Positions 7,393-15,405 are shown, counted from the first letter of the stretch. The stretch is DNA of 20,056 bases from JBGPIT01 sp041485125 (GCA_041485125.1 JBGPIT010000046.1:1-20056); one strand, 5' to 3'. A program made the numbers and translations. The notes: generated by a model from the letters alone, not told the origin.

Positions 7393-7947
7393 ATGCTGCC
7401 GACAATCGCCGTCGAGCCCATTCGTGCCGAGGCCGGGATCGGCCGGATGTCCTCCGCGCAGCGCCAGTACCTGCTCGTCGAGCAGGGGGTCGGCGCCGCG
7501 ATCTTCAACTTCATCGTCAATGGCGCGATCGCGTGGCTGGTGTTCCGTGCGCACCCGGTCGTGCCGCTCTGGGGTGAGCAGAGCATTGCCGGCGACACGA
7601 TCGCGACCTGCTTCCTGCTGTCGCTCATCACGGCGTTGATCGTGACTGCGCTCGCGCGTGGCCGGCTCGGCTCGGGCAAGCTCGACCCGCTCGGTTGGAC
7701 CGCGAGCACGCACCCGCGCCTGCGCCTGGTGCCGCGCGGCACCGTCACGCGCGGTCTCGTCCTCGGCGTCGCGTCCATGCTGACCGTCGCGCCGCTGACG
7801 ATCGCCGTTCTGTGGGCGCTCGGCGTCCAGGCGATGAGCCTCCGGACCTTCGTGCTCTTCAAGGCGACGTTCGCCGCGCTGCTGGCGGCCATCGTGACGC
7901 CGCTCATCGCGCTCTGGGCGATCACGCCGGCCACGACGTGCCGGTAG
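7393..7947 (+). CDS. Four-TM membrane protein of unknown function
   Basis: This 184-aa protein has four predicted membrane segments at about residues 31-52, 68-88, 119-143 and 151-177. The hydrophilic N-terminus contains SSAQRQYLLVEQGVGAAIFN, and a polar loop of about 30 residues separates the two helical pairs. I recognise no named family or catalytic motif. The end of the frame overlaps the preferred GTG start of the next gene by ten bases, so the two are probably co-transcribed. No Shine-Dalgarno is visible near the ATG, but an extended -10 sits directly upstream. A role as membrane partner of the downstream sensor-regulator is possible from position only. Confidence 0.75.
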   Translation: MLPTIAVEPIRAEAGIGRMSSAQRQYLLVEQGVGAAIFNFIVNGAIAWLVFRAHPVVPLWGEQSIAGDTIATCFLLSLITALIVTALARGRLGSGKLDPLGWTASTHPRLRLVPRGTVTRGLVLGVASMLTVAPLTIAVLWALGVQAMSLRTFVLFKATFAALLAAIVTPLIALWAITPATTCR

Positions 7948-10900
7948 CACCCGTGCCGCGCTCCCCGACCGGCATCACGTACGCCTTCGGCGACTTCGAG
8001 CTCGACGAGCGCCTCTACGAGCTCCGCCGCGGCGGCGAGGTGGTGAAGGTCGAGCCGAAGATCTTCGACGTCCTCGCCTACCTCGTCCGCCATCGCGAGC
8101 GTGTGGTCTCGAAGGAGGAGCTCCTCGAGAAGCTGTGGCCGGGCGAGTTCGTGAGCGACTCGGTCCTGCCCCGCTGCATCACCGTGGCGCGGAAGGCGCT
8201 CGGCGACGACGCGAGCGGGCAACGCGCGATCCAGACCGTTCACGGTCGGGGCTATCGCTTCATCGCGCCGCTCTCCGGGCGGGGCGCAGGGCCGGCGCGT
8301 GCCGGCTCGAGGGCAGCCGCGACCGTGCCGAACGGTGGTGAAGGCGACGCGTCGCTCCCGGAGCCGGCCGCGCTCTTCGTCGGTCGCGAGGAGGCGATGC
8401 GCGAGCTCGAGATGGCGCTCGCGCAAGCCGTCGACGGTCACGGCCGTCTCGTGCTGCTCGTCGGCGAGCCGGGCATCGGCAAGACGCGCACCGCCGAGGA
8501 GCTCGCGCGCCGTGCCGCCGGTCGGGCGGCGGTGCACACCGGACGCTGCTACGAGGGCGAGGGCGCGCCGGCCTTCTGGCCGTGGGTGCAAGTGCTGCGC
8601 TCGTGTCTCGGCGACGCCGATCCGGCGCGCGTCCTCGCCGACCTCGGTGACACGGCGGGCGCGGCCATGCAGCTCGTGCCCGAGCTCGCCGACCAGCTGC
8701 CGGGCACGCGCAGCGCGCCCGGCGACAGCGCCGAGCAGACACGCTTTCGCCTGTTCGAGAGCGTCACGACGTTTCTCACGCGCAGCGCGCGATCGGAGCC
8801 GCTCGTCCTCGTCCTCGACGACCTGCACTGGGCGGACAAGTCGTCGCTGCTGCTGCTCCAGTTCCTCGCCCGCGAGATGCGCGACGCGCGCATCCTCGTC
8901 GTCGGCACCTATCGCGACGTCGGGCTCACACGCCATCATCCGCTCGCGCAGCTCCTCGGCGACCTCGCCCGCGAGCGCCTGCACCAGCGCGTCTTGCTCC
9001 GCGGTCTCGGCGAAGCCGACGTCGCGCGCTTCGTCGAGACCGCCGGCGGGCGGAGCCCGGCGCGCTCGGTGGTCGCGGCGATCTACGAGATGACCGAGGG
9101 CAACCCGTTCTTCATCGGTGAGATCGTGCGCCTGCTTCTCGCCGACGCCGGACGCGACCGCCTCGCCGACGACGCGCCGCTCGCGATGCCGCTGCCACAG
9201 GGCGTGCGCGAGGCGATCGGCCGCCGTCTGAGCGCGCTCTCGGCCGACTGCAACACCGTGCTGACGATCGCGTCGGTGATCGGGCGCGAGTTCGGCGTGA
9301 CGGTGCTCGAGCGCGTCAGCAGGACCCCGGGCGATCGCCTGCTCGAGGTGTTGGAGGACGCCGTCTCCGCTCGCATTCTTCACCCGGTCGCGGCCACGCC
9401 CGGACGGTACGGCTTCGCCCACACCCTCGTCCGTGAGACGCTCTACGAGGAGCTCTCGACGGTGCAGCGCGTGCGGCTGCACCGGCAGGTCGGGTCGGTG
9501 CTCGAGGAGATCCATCGCGCCAATCCGGGGCCGTACCTCGCCGAGATGGCGCATCACTTCTTCCAAGGCGCGCCAGGAGGGGACGTCGAGAAGGCGATCG
9601 CCTTCGCGCTGCAGGCGGGCGAGCGCGCCTTGCAGCTCCTCGCGTACGACGAAGCCGCCGATCACTACGAGCGCGCGCTGCAGGCGATCGAGCTCGCGGC
9701 GCCGGTCGACGACGTGCGGCTCTGCGACGTGCTGCTCCGCCTCGGCGACGCCCACTCCCGCGCCGGCGAGCGCGAGAAGGCGCGACCCACGTTCATGCGG
9801 GCGGCGGAGGCGGCGCGCCGAAACGGCCGCGCCGATCAGCTCGCCATGGCCGCGCTCGGCTTCGGCGGCCGCGCCGAGTTCGGCATGCCGAAAGACCCGG
9901 CGCTGATCGCGCTGCTCGAGGAGGGGGTCGCCGCGCTCGGCGACCGCGACGATACGCTGCGCTCGCGGCTCCTCAGCCGCCTCACCGGCACGGCGCCGTA
10001 CTCCGAGTCGATGGAGATGCGCCAGTCGTTCAGCCTCGAGGCCGTCGAGCTCGCCCGGCGCACCGGCGATCCCGAGGCGCTGGTGGTCGCGCTCGGCGCG
10101 CGCTGCTGGGCGCTGCTCGGCCCCGACCACGTGCCGGAACGACTCGCGCTCGGCACCGAGCTCGTCACGGTCGCCGAGCGGACCCGCAGCAAGAGCGCCG
10201 CCTTCATGGGACACGAGTACCGTACCACCGCGCTGCTCGCGCTCGGCGACATCGCCGGCGTCGACCGCGAGATCGAGACGCTCGCGGCGATCGCGCGCGA
10301 GCTGCGCCAGCCGCTCGAGCTCTGGTTCGTGACCTGGTTCCGCGCCTGCCGCGCGCTCGGCGACGGCCGCTTCGAGGACGCCGGACGTCTGATCGAGGAG
10401 GCGCGCGAGCTCGGGCGTCGCGCCCAGCACCCGGGGACCGCGCTGGTCGAGAACGGCCTGGCGCTCTTCCTCGCCCACGAGCACGGCCGCTCCGAGGAGT
10501 TCGCCGACCGCTTCGAGCTCTTCACGGAGCACTACCCCTGGGCCGAGCGGCTGCTGCACCTCAGCAGCGCGCTCTCGTTGACCGAGCTCGGCCGCGAGGA
10601 GGACGCGCGCGCCGCCTTCGAGCTCGTGGCCGCCCACGACTTCCGCGACATCCAGCGCGACGAGCACTGGATGGTGATCATGGTGCAGCTCGCCGCGATC
10701 TGCACCGACCTGAACGACACCCGCCGCGCCGCAGTGCTCTACGAGCTGCTCGCGCCGTTTCGCGATCGCGTTGCCGTCCACGACCTGCTGCGCGTCTACA
10801 GCGGCTGCGTCGCGCATTACCTCGGCCTTCTGGCCGCGGCGCTCGGCCGTTTCGACCTCGCGGTCGAGCATCTGGAAGAAGCCTGCGACACGCACCTGCG

Positions 10901-11123
10901 CATGGGCGCGCGGCCGTTCGTGGTGCGCTCGCAGTACGAGCACGCGCGCGTTCTGCTCGCGCGCGGGCGCCGTCAGGACGCGGTCAAGGCGCAGCGGCTC
11001 CTGCGCGACGCGGCCGAGGCGGCGCGCGTCATGGGCATGGAACGTGCCCGCGACCTCGCCGTCCGCCTCGCCGCTCGCTCCGGCGCCGAGCCCGCCCCGC
11101 TCAGGCGAACCTCGCGGAAGTAA
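7938..11123 (+). CDS. Winged-helix / AAA ATPase / TPR-type transcriptional regulator
   Basis: A 1061-aa regulator from the GTG at 7938; a GTG at 7953 would give 1056 aa. Residues about 13-112 form an OmpR/CadC-type winged helix: FGDFELDERLYELRRGG, then KIFDVLAYLVRH, VVSKEELLEKLWPG and VHGRGYRFIAPL. A linker leads to a STAND/AAA_16-type NTPase opening with LFVGRE (146-151). It has Walker A GEPGIGKT (176-183) and Walker B LVLVLDDLHWAD (289-300). The region from about 560 to 1050 is rich in alpha-helical repeats resembling TPRs. The known architecture is a signal-responsive activator: ligand binding to the repeats plus ATP-driven oligomerisation exposes the DNA-binding domain. It lacks a cyclase domain. 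It lies between the membrane protein it overlaps and the Coq4 gene, which may be its target. Confidence 0.88.
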   Translation: MPVAPVPRSPTGITYAFGDFELDERLYELRRGGEVVKVEPKIFDVLAYLVRHRERVVSKEELLEKLWPGEFVSDSVLPRCITVARKALGDDASGQRAIQTVHGRGYRFIAPLSGRGAGPARAGSRAAATVPNGGEGDASLPEPAALFVGREEAMRELEMALAQAVDGHGRLVLLVGEPGIGKTRTAEELARRAAGRAAVHTGRCYEGEGAPAFWPWVQVLRSCLGDADPARVLADLGDTAGAAMQLVPELADQLPGTRSAPGDSAEQTRFRLFESVTTFLTRSARSEPLVLVLDDLHWADKSSLLLLQFLAREMRDARILVVGTYRDVGLTRHHPLAQLLGDLARERLHQRVLLRGLGEADVARFVETAGGRSPARSVVAAIYEMTEGNPFFIGEIVRLLLADAGRDRLADDAPLAMPLPQGVREAIGRRLSALSADCNTVLTIASVIGREFGVTVLERVSRTPGDRLLEVLEDAVSARILHPVAATPGRYGFAHTLVRETLYEELSTVQRVRLHRQVGSVLEEIHRANPGPYLAEMAHHFFQGAPGGDVEKAIAFALQAGERALQLLAYDEAADHYERALQAIELAAPVDDVRLCDVLLRLGDAHSRAGEREKARPTFMRAAEAARRNGRADQLAMAALGFGGRAEFGMPKDPALIALLEEGVAALGDRDDTLRSRLLSRLTGTAPYSESMEMRQSFSLEAVELARRTGDPEALVVALGARCWALLGPDHVPERLALGTELVTVAERTRSKSAAFMGHEYRTTALLALGDIAGVDREIETLAAIARELRQPLELWFVTWFRACRALGDGRFEDAGRLIEEARELGRRAQHPGTALVENGLALFLAHEHGRSEEFADRFELFTEHYPWAERLLHLSSALSLTELGREEDARAAFELVAAHDFRDIQRDEHWMVIMVQLAAICTDLNDTRRAAVLYELLAPFRDRVAVHDLLRVYSGCVAHYLGLLAAALGRFDLAVEHLEEACDTHLRMGARPFVVRSQYEHARVLLARGRRQDAVKAQRLLRDAAEAARVMGMERARDLAVRLAARSGAEPAPLRRTSRK

Positions 11124-11168
11124 AGCCGAATCATCAATACTTCCAAAGAAAACGCTCAGGTTTGCGGC

Positions 11169-11197
11169 GAGACACGGCCCGCGACGGTGTGTAGTCT
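11169..11197 (+). promoter_or_regulatory. Candidate promoter of the Coq4-like gene
   Basis: GAGACA (11169-11174), a 17-base spacer and TAGTCT (11192-11197) precede the Coq4 gene, leaving a leader of roughly 23 bases that contains the AGGTGA ribosome-binding site (11217-11222). The upstream 11124-11160 stretch is unusually A-rich. The match is modest, so confidence is low. Confidence 0.3.
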
Positions 11198-11226
11198 CTG
11201 GTCAACGTTGCTCGAGAGGTGAGCCG

Positions 11227-12015
11227 ATGACGACCGCGACGACAGACGAGCGCCAGCCGATGGCGCGGAAGATCGAATGGCGCAGAGCGTGGCGCGCGCT
11301 GCGTACCCTTATCGCCGACTCGGAACGTACCGAGCAGGTCTTCATTCTCACCCGCGCGCTCTCCGGCAAGAGCGGCGACCGCGTCTTCATGCGCTTTCGG
11401 GCGCACGCGGAAGGGCGACGCCTTCTCGCCGAGCGTCCGTCGCTCTTGGACGCGCTCTCGGATCTGGAGGCGCTCGAGCGTCTCCCCGAGGGCAGCTTCG
11501 GCCGCGCCTATGCCGCCTTCATGCGCGAGGGCCAGCTCCGCGCCGCCGGACTCGTCGAGGCCCAGATGGCGGCGGAGAATGAGGACGACGAGGAGCTCGA
11601 TCCCGACCGGCAGTACTTCTTCAATCGCCTGCGCGACATGCACGACCTCTGGCACGTCCTCACCGGCTACGGCCGCGACGAGGCCGGCGAGGCCGCGAAC
11701 CTCGCCTTCAGCTTCGCGCTCACCCGCCACCAAGGCATCGGCGTGATCGTCCTCGCGGCGATGCTGGTCGGCCCCAAGGACAATCGCCTCGAGTGGCAGC
11801 GCTATCTGCTGCGCGCCTGGCGCCGCGGCCGCCGTGCCGCGTGGCTCCCGGCCGTCGAGTACGAGCGTCTCTTGGACCGTCCGCTCGACGAGGTCCGGCG
11901 CACGCTCGCGATCGAGCCGCCGCAGAAGGCGCACCCGCGAGGCATCCTCGTCGGTAGCCGCAACGACGCGACGGCTCAACCGTTGCCGAGCGGCGGCGCC
12001 GCCTCGAGCGCCTAG
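11227..12015 (+). CDS. Coq4-family protein
   Basis: This 262-aa protein belongs to the Coq4 family. In eukaryotes Coq4 is essential for coenzyme Q biosynthesis and has recently been linked to oxidative decarboxylation of the quinone ring; bacterial members are poorly studied. It has the opening EWRRAWRALRTLIAD (17-31), RRLLAERPSLLDALSD (64-79), LPEGSFGRAY (86-95) and the metal-binding HDxxH-x11-E motif (His139, Asp140, His143, Glu155 in HDLWHVLTGYGRDEAGE). An AGGTGA ribosome-binding site lies four bases before the ATG. The C-terminal segment 197-243 is shared with the small protein at 7138-7359. About 20 alanine-, serine- and proline-rich residues extend the end. No other ubiquinone genes are visible nearby. 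The direct role in quinone synthesis is inference from the family. Confidence 0.9.
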   Translation: MTTATTDERQPMARKIEWRRAWRALRTLIADSERTEQVFILTRALSGKSGDRVFMRFRAHAEGRRLLAERPSLLDALSDLEALERLPEGSFGRAYAAFMREGQLRAAGLVEAQMAAENEDDEELDPDRQYFFNRLRDMHDLWHVLTGYGRDEAGEAANLAFSFALTRHQGIGVIVLAAMLVGPKDNRLEWQRYLLRAWRRGRRAAWLPAVEYERLLDRPLDEVRRTLAIEPPQKAHPRGILVGSRNDATAQPLPSGGAASSA

Positions 12016-12026
12016 CCGCGCCGCGA

Positions 12027-12047
12027 AAGTAGGCGGCGCGCCTACTT
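12027..12047. terminator. Hairpin between convergent Coq4 and thioesterase genes
   Basis: AAGTAGGC (12027-12034) and GCCTACTT (12040-12047) form a perfect 8-bp stem with a 5-base loop. The repeat includes the stop codon of the minus-strand thioesterase gene. On the minus strand the stem is followed by only a short T run (ACTTTC), and on the plus strand there is none, so it would be a weak bidirectional terminator. Confidence 0.45.
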
Positions 12048-12497
12048 CGTGGTCGGCGGGTCGGAGATCAGCAGCGTCCCCTGCGCGACGCAGGCGAGCT
12101 TGCCGTCGTTCGTCACCTCGACGCGGACGACCGCGGAGCGACGACCCATCGAAAGCACGGTCGAGACCGCGGTGAGCGTGCCGCTCTTCACTGCGCGGAG
12201 ATAGTTGAGCTTGAACTCGGTCGTCGCCGCCCATTGGCCGCGCTTCATCAAGGGATAGAGCACCACCCCGAGCGAGTGGTCGACGAAGCTCGCCATGACG
12301 CCGCCGTGGATCGCGCCCATCGGCGTCACCAGCTCGTCGCGTACGTCGAGCGTCGCGACTAGTCGGCCGGCGGTCAGCTCGCGGAGCTTGATGCCGAGAT
12401 AGCCGGGCAGGCCGCCGACGGCCTCGTGTGCCTTCAGCATCGCGTCGGCGATCTTCTGATCGAAGGTATCGAACTCGGTCGGGATGTCGGTTGCCAC
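12042..12497 (-). CDS. PaaI-like hotdog-fold thioesterase
   Basis: A 151-aa hotdog-fold protein of the PaaI/acyl-CoA thioesterase group, which hydrolyses acyl-CoA or aryl-CoA thioesters. The family signature appears as MGAIHGGVMASFVDHSLG (residues 60-77), with HGG at 64-66 and Asp73 on the long central helix. The remaining strands are ATTEFKLNYLRAVKSGTLTA (91-110) and the later VVRVEV. The start is the GTG at 12497, with GAGG six bases upstream. The physiological substrate is unknown. It is the last gene of the minus-strand block and converges on the Coq4 gene, separated by 26 bases with a hairpin. Confidence 0.9.
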   Translation of the reverse strand: MATDIPTEFDTFDQKIADAMLKAHEAVGGLPGYLGIKLRELTAGRLVATLDVRDELVTPMGAIHGGVMASFVDHSLGVVLYPLMKRGQWAATTEFKLNYLRAVKSGTLTAVSTVLSMGRRSAVVRVEVTNDGKLACVAQGTLLISDPPTTK

Positions 12498-12545
12498 GGC
12501 GAACCTCGCTTTCCTACCTGATGGCGGCGAGTCGGGCGCGAGCGG

Positions 12546-13273
12546 TCAGCGGTGCTCCGGCAGCGTCTCGGGCATTTCGAGTACACCCTCGGACCGCGCG
12601 ACGTGAGCGTGAAGAGCAAGGCAGCGACGCCGTAGGGCGCGAGCCCCATCGCCATATCGATGAGCTTCATCACGACCGCGTAGAGGCTCTCGAGCACGCT
12701 CGTCAGCGGTGCCGTCCGCTCGCTCGGCAGGAGCGCCATGGCGATCCCGACCATCAGCGAGAAGAACATCACCGCCAGCATGTCGCCGTTCACCGCCGCG
12801 CGGAGCGGGTTGTCGGGCACGATCGCGAGCAGCGCCTCGAGGCCGACCGGTGCGACGGTCGCGGCGGCGGGCGGCGCCCCGCTCCGGGTGGCGGCCGCGG
12901 TGAGCGTGGCGCGGGTCTCGGGCGAGAGCCCGGCGCCGGGACGCACGACGTTCACCATCGTCAAGCCGAGCACGACCGAGAGGCCGGTTGCGAGCACGGT
13001 GTACGCCAAGGTCTTGATGCCGATCCGGCCGAGCCGGCCGACGTCGCCGAGACCGGCGACGCCCAGCACCAGCGCCGAGAAGATCAGCGGCAGGACGACC
13101 ATGAAGATCAGCCGCAGGAACAGGCGGCCGAACGGCTCGATCAGGTGATCGACGCTCCAGACGAGCCACGGTGCGCCGGCCGCCGCGACGTTCGCGGCGA
13201 CGCCCGCGGTGACGCCGGCGACGAGCCCGAGCAGGATGCGAACGTGGAGCGGCCAGCGCCGGCGGACCGGCAT
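12546..13273 (-). pseudogene. Broken dicarboxylate/amino acid:cation symporter (DAACS)
   Basis: The first 226 residues from the ATG at 13273 are a good DAACS (GltP/DctA type) transporter N-terminal half. They include FLRLIFMVVLPLIFSALVLG (52-71), IVPDNPLRAAVNGDMLAVMF (151-170) and MGLAPYGVAALLFTLTSR (209-226). Family members are about 400-450 aa, so the second half, with its serine-rich and substrate-binding hairpins, is missing. After residue 226 the frame loses all similarity and would run on into the thioesterase gene. Another frame at the same point reads EGVLEMPETLPEHR-stop (stop at 12546-12548), which resembles a plausible acidic transporter tail. An internal deletion joining N-half and tail out of frame explains both observations. 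A GGGAG site precedes the start. An assembly join cannot be excluded. Confidence 0.75.
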
Positions 13274-13320
13274 CTAGGCTCCCGTCGTGAGACGCGCCGC
13301 CGGGCGAGAGCCGCCGGCGC

Positions 13321-13602
13321 TCAGATCGCGACCATCTCGATCTCGGCCGCGAGCGCCAGGTCGCGCTCGGTGACCCCGCCGGCATCGTGCGTCGAGAGCG
13401 TCAGGGTCACCCGGTTGTAGTTCACCGTGATGTCCGGGTGATGATCGGCGGCCTCGGCGATGTCGCCGACCTTGTTCACGAACGACAGCGCCGCCTTGAA
13501 GTCGGCGAACTGGAATTGCTTGCCGATCGCAGCACCCTGGCGGCGCCATCCGGGTGTCTTCGCGAGCCCGCGCTCGATCTCGTCGGCTGAGAGCTTCTCC
13601 AT
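13321..13602 (-). CDS. phhB: Pterin-4a-carbinolamine dehydratase
   Basis: This 93-aa protein is a 4a-hydroxytetrahydrobiopterin dehydratase, which recycles the pterin cofactor after aromatic amino acid hydroxylation. The family motif is complete: EAADHHPDITVNYNRVTLTL (50-69) with His54, His55 and Pro56, then His72 and Asp81 in THDAGGVTERD. The conserved FxFxxFxxAxxFVxxV region is FQFADFKAALSFVNKV (30-45). A GGGGGAAG ribosome-binding site lies seven bases upstream of the ATG. No phenylalanine hydroxylase is present in this window, so the partner enzyme is elsewhere or absent. Its co-directional neighbours are the broken DAACS gene 47 bases downstream and the DUF3047 gene 84 bases upstream. Confidence 0.95.
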   Translation of the reverse strand: MEKLSADEIERGLAKTPGWRRQGAAIGKQFQFADFKAALSFVNKVGDIAEAADHHPDITVNYNRVTLTLSTHDAGGVTERDLALAAEIEMVAI

Positions 13603-13656
13603 GGCGTGGCTTCCCCCGCTGCGAGATTCGTGCGGCGGCCCCGGAGAGTCAACCGC

Positions 13657-13671
13657 CGGGCGAAGCGCCCG
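13657..13671 (-). terminator. Short GC hairpin after the DUF3047 gene
   Basis: CGGGCG (13657-13662) and CGCCCG (13666-13671) form a 6-bp stem with a 3-base loop just downstream of the DUF3047 stop codon. There is no T run on either strand. It could be a weak pause site or a common GC-rich coincidence. Confidence 0.25.
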
Positions 13672-13686
13672 CGCCCCCTCTCGGCT

Positions 13687-14397
13687 TCAGTGCGCGGACG
13701 GCGTGATGGCGGAGCCGGACGCGTTCGATGCCGCGAGCAGGCGGAAGTCGGCGTAGTCGGCGACCGCGCGGGTGCCGGTGTCGTCGGCATCGGTGAGCAC
13801 CGCGATGCCTTGCACCTCCGGCGGATCGGCCTGGAAGAGGCGGCGGTAGTCGGTGGCGATGTTGACGGTCTCGGTGCGCCACTCGCCGGCGGCCTCGGTG
13901 CCGCTCTCGAGCACGACGATCTGCGCCGTCGAGTAGCCCGGGCTCGGGAACGCCGCGCCGCGCGGCTCGCGCGCGCTCCACACGTACTTGATCGCGCGCG
14001 GCACGAGCCCGCCGAAGGAGCCTTTGAAGACGACGTACACGCCGGCCGCCGAGTCGTTGGTGGCCTTCTCGCGCTCACAGCTGCCGGTCGGGAACTCCGC
14101 GACCCGCCATCGCCACGATAGAGCCGGGTACTCGTCGACGGTCGTCTTCACCGGGATGCCGATCTGGGCGGCTTGCGCCTGCGCGACCGCCTTCAAGAAG
14201 CGCTGCCCGTTCTCGGCCGTGACCGTGTAGACGCGCTCTGCCGTCTTCGGATCGCGCGATTGCCAGCGCGTGGGAAAGCGTTCCAGCGGCTCGTCGCTGA
14301 AGTCGTCGACGGTCATCGACGGCGCGCCGGCGGTGCCTGCGCGGAGCGGGCACGCGATCGCGCACACGACCGCCAGAGAAAGGATGAGCGACCGCAT
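13687..14397 (-). CDS. Secreted DUF3047 protein
   Basis: A 236-aa protein that begins MRSLILSLAVVCAIACPLRA, a clear Sec signal peptide of about 20-25 residues. The mature part matches the DUF3047 pattern: VDDFSDEPLERFPTRWQSR near the start, YPALSWRWRVAEFP, ATNDSAAGVYVVFKGSFGG, IKYVWSA and the later DYRRLFQADPPEVQGIAVLT. The family is an uncharacterised exported beta-sandwich-like domain, common in proteobacteria, with no known enzymatic role. The ATG at 14397 was chosen because it starts the signal peptide; the frame is open further upstream to 14610 but lacks signal-like sequence. A promoter-like TTGCGC-N17-TACGAA sits directly upstream. Function is unknown; periplasmic location is inferred from the leader. 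Confidence 0.85.
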   Translation of the reverse strand: MRSLILSLAVVCAIACPLRAGTAGAPSMTVDDFSDEPLERFPTRWQSRDPKTAERVYTVTAENGQRFLKAVAQAQAAQIGIPVKTTVDEYPALSWRWRVAEFPTGSCEREKATNDSAAGVYVVFKGSFGGLVPRAIKYVWSAREPRGAAFPSPGYSTAQIVVLESGTEAAGEWRTETVNIATDYRRLFQADPPEVQGIAVLTDADDTGTRAVADYADFRLLAASNASGSAITPSAH

Positions 14398-14407
14398 CGA
14401 GCCCGCA

Positions 14408-14436
14408 TTCGTACTCAGGTGCCGGTCCTTGCGCAA
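14408..14436 (-). promoter_or_regulatory. Candidate promoter of the DUF3047 gene
   Basis: On the minus strand TTGCGC (14436-14431), a 17-base spacer and TACGAA (14413-14408) precede the ATG at 14397 by ten bases. The predicted transcript would have almost no leader. The -10 match is partial. Confidence 0.35.
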
Positions 14437-14507
14437 GACCGTTTCCGGTGGCGCGGCATCCGCGCGGACCTCGCCTGTCCGCGACGTCGCCGGTCGTGCG
14501 CGGCTCG

Positions 14508-15296
14508 TCAGCGCCCGACGCAGGGCGCGACGCTCGCGAACAGACGCCCGTCCGCGTCGACGCACGCATAACCGGTGCGGCCGAGCGCGAGCGGCGTCGA
14601 GGTGATCCAACCGCCGCCGTCGACGCTGAAGCCCGGGGTCGCGAGCGCCAGCTCGGCGAATCGCGCCTCGCGGAGATCGATGCCGTTCGTCACCTCGCCG
14701 AAGCCCGGGTGGACGCGCATCAACACCTCGCTGACCGCGGTGCCGGGCGCGTTCGAGTGGAATGCGATGCCCTCGCGGAAGCCGCCGGGCGGGCCCGCCG
14801 CGAGCTCGTTCAGGATGCCGATCGCGACATCCGAGCGCTTGGTACCGATCGCGAAGACGTTGATGCCGGCGACGGGCACTGTCGTGGACGTGCCGAGATT
14901 GCCGACGTCGACCTCGAGGCCGTGGACCGCGCCGGAGGTCATGTCGGCATGGGCGAAGGCGAGGACGTTCGCGCCCCAGACGCCGCCGATCGGGCCGTGG
15001 CCGTCTGCCAGCGCGTAGAGCGCGACCGTATCCTCGGGCGACTCACGGTTCTCGTTGCCGACCGTCAGCGTGAAATGCCGTGTGCCGTCATCGGGCACCT
15101 GCTCGGCGATGCCGAACGGTGCGGTGATCGGCGGTGCGCCGGCCTTCGCGAGCTGACCCGCCAATGACGCGCGGTTGTACTCGAAGAGCGTTGCGGCGGC
15201 GCTGACGACTGTCGGAGCGGCAGAGCCGGAGAGAAGCCCGACCGCGAAAATCCCGAGCGCCGTCAGCGCCGCGCCAACGCGCGCGCGCCGCTTCAT
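14508..15296 (-). CDS. Secreted protein with phage tail-fibre-like region
   Basis: A 262-aa protein with an N-terminal signal: MKRRAR followed by a hydrophobic stretch to about residue 34. The mature part, from about residue 100, reads like a module I associate with phage tail-fibre and tail-spike proteins: GGVWGANVLAFAHADMTSGA, HGLEVDVGNLGT (125-136), VFAIGTKRSDVAIGI (147-161), FREGIAFHSNA (173-183) and NGIDLREARF followed by GFSVDGGG. In phages such segments carry the pattern GLEiDVnN...GID..gA.F...FSVDGSG. No phage genes are nearby. Two cysteines (245 and 259) near the C-terminus could form a disulfide. Surface or extracellular adhesion is a guess. The start lacks a strong ribosome-binding site. 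It is divergent from the LOG gene. Confidence 0.75.
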   Translation of the reverse strand: MKRRARVGAALTALGIFAVGLLSGSAAPTVVSAAATLFEYNRASLAGQLAKAGAPPITAPFGIAEQVPDDGTRHFTLTVGNENRESPEDTVALYALADGHGPIGGVWGANVLAFAHADMTSGAVHGLEVDVGNLGTSTTVPVAGINVFAIGTKRSDVAIGILNELAAGPPGGFREGIAFHSNAPGTAVSEVLMRVHPGFGEVTNGIDLREARFAELALATPGFSVDGGGWITSTPLALGRTGYACVDADGRLFASVAPCVGR

Positions 15297-15328
15297 CGGT
15301 CCGCCAGTTCGTGAACGCTCATTCCGAA

Positions 15329-15403
15329 GTCATGACGAACGGCCGCGACCGTTCTGTCATGGCAACGGCTGGTCGGTTCGCCGTGCGGCCGGTATCATGA
15401 CAG
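15329..15403. promoter_or_regulatory. Repeated TGTCATGAC-like sites in a divergent promoter region
   Basis: Between two divergent genes, GTCATGAC (15329-15336) is a palindrome. CTGTCATG (15354-15361) and CATGACAG (15396-15403) form a perfect 8-bp inverted repeat with arms 42 bases apart. All three share the core CATGAC/GTCATG. The last arm overlaps TATCAT (15393-15398), a candidate -10 seven bases before the ATG at 15406. The arrangement suggests binding sites for a dimeric regulator. Confidence 0.35.
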
Positions 15404-15405
15404 GC

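Noticed and set aside
7380..10943. A very long open frame on the minus strand opposite the AAA/TPR regulator
   Set aside because: It is an antisense shadow of a GC-rich gene. Its translation is low-complexity Arg/Ala/Glu-rich sequence with no motif, whereas the plus strand shows clear winged-helix and Walker motifs.
12434..12545. Read-through of the DAACS frame into the thioesterase gene as a genuine C-terminus
   Set aside because: The sequence is Arg/Ser/Pro-rich shadow of the thioesterase start and unlike any DAACS protein.
13641..13686. Possible REP-type repeat element
   Set aside because: Only one short GC hairpin is present, and no second copy was seen in the window.
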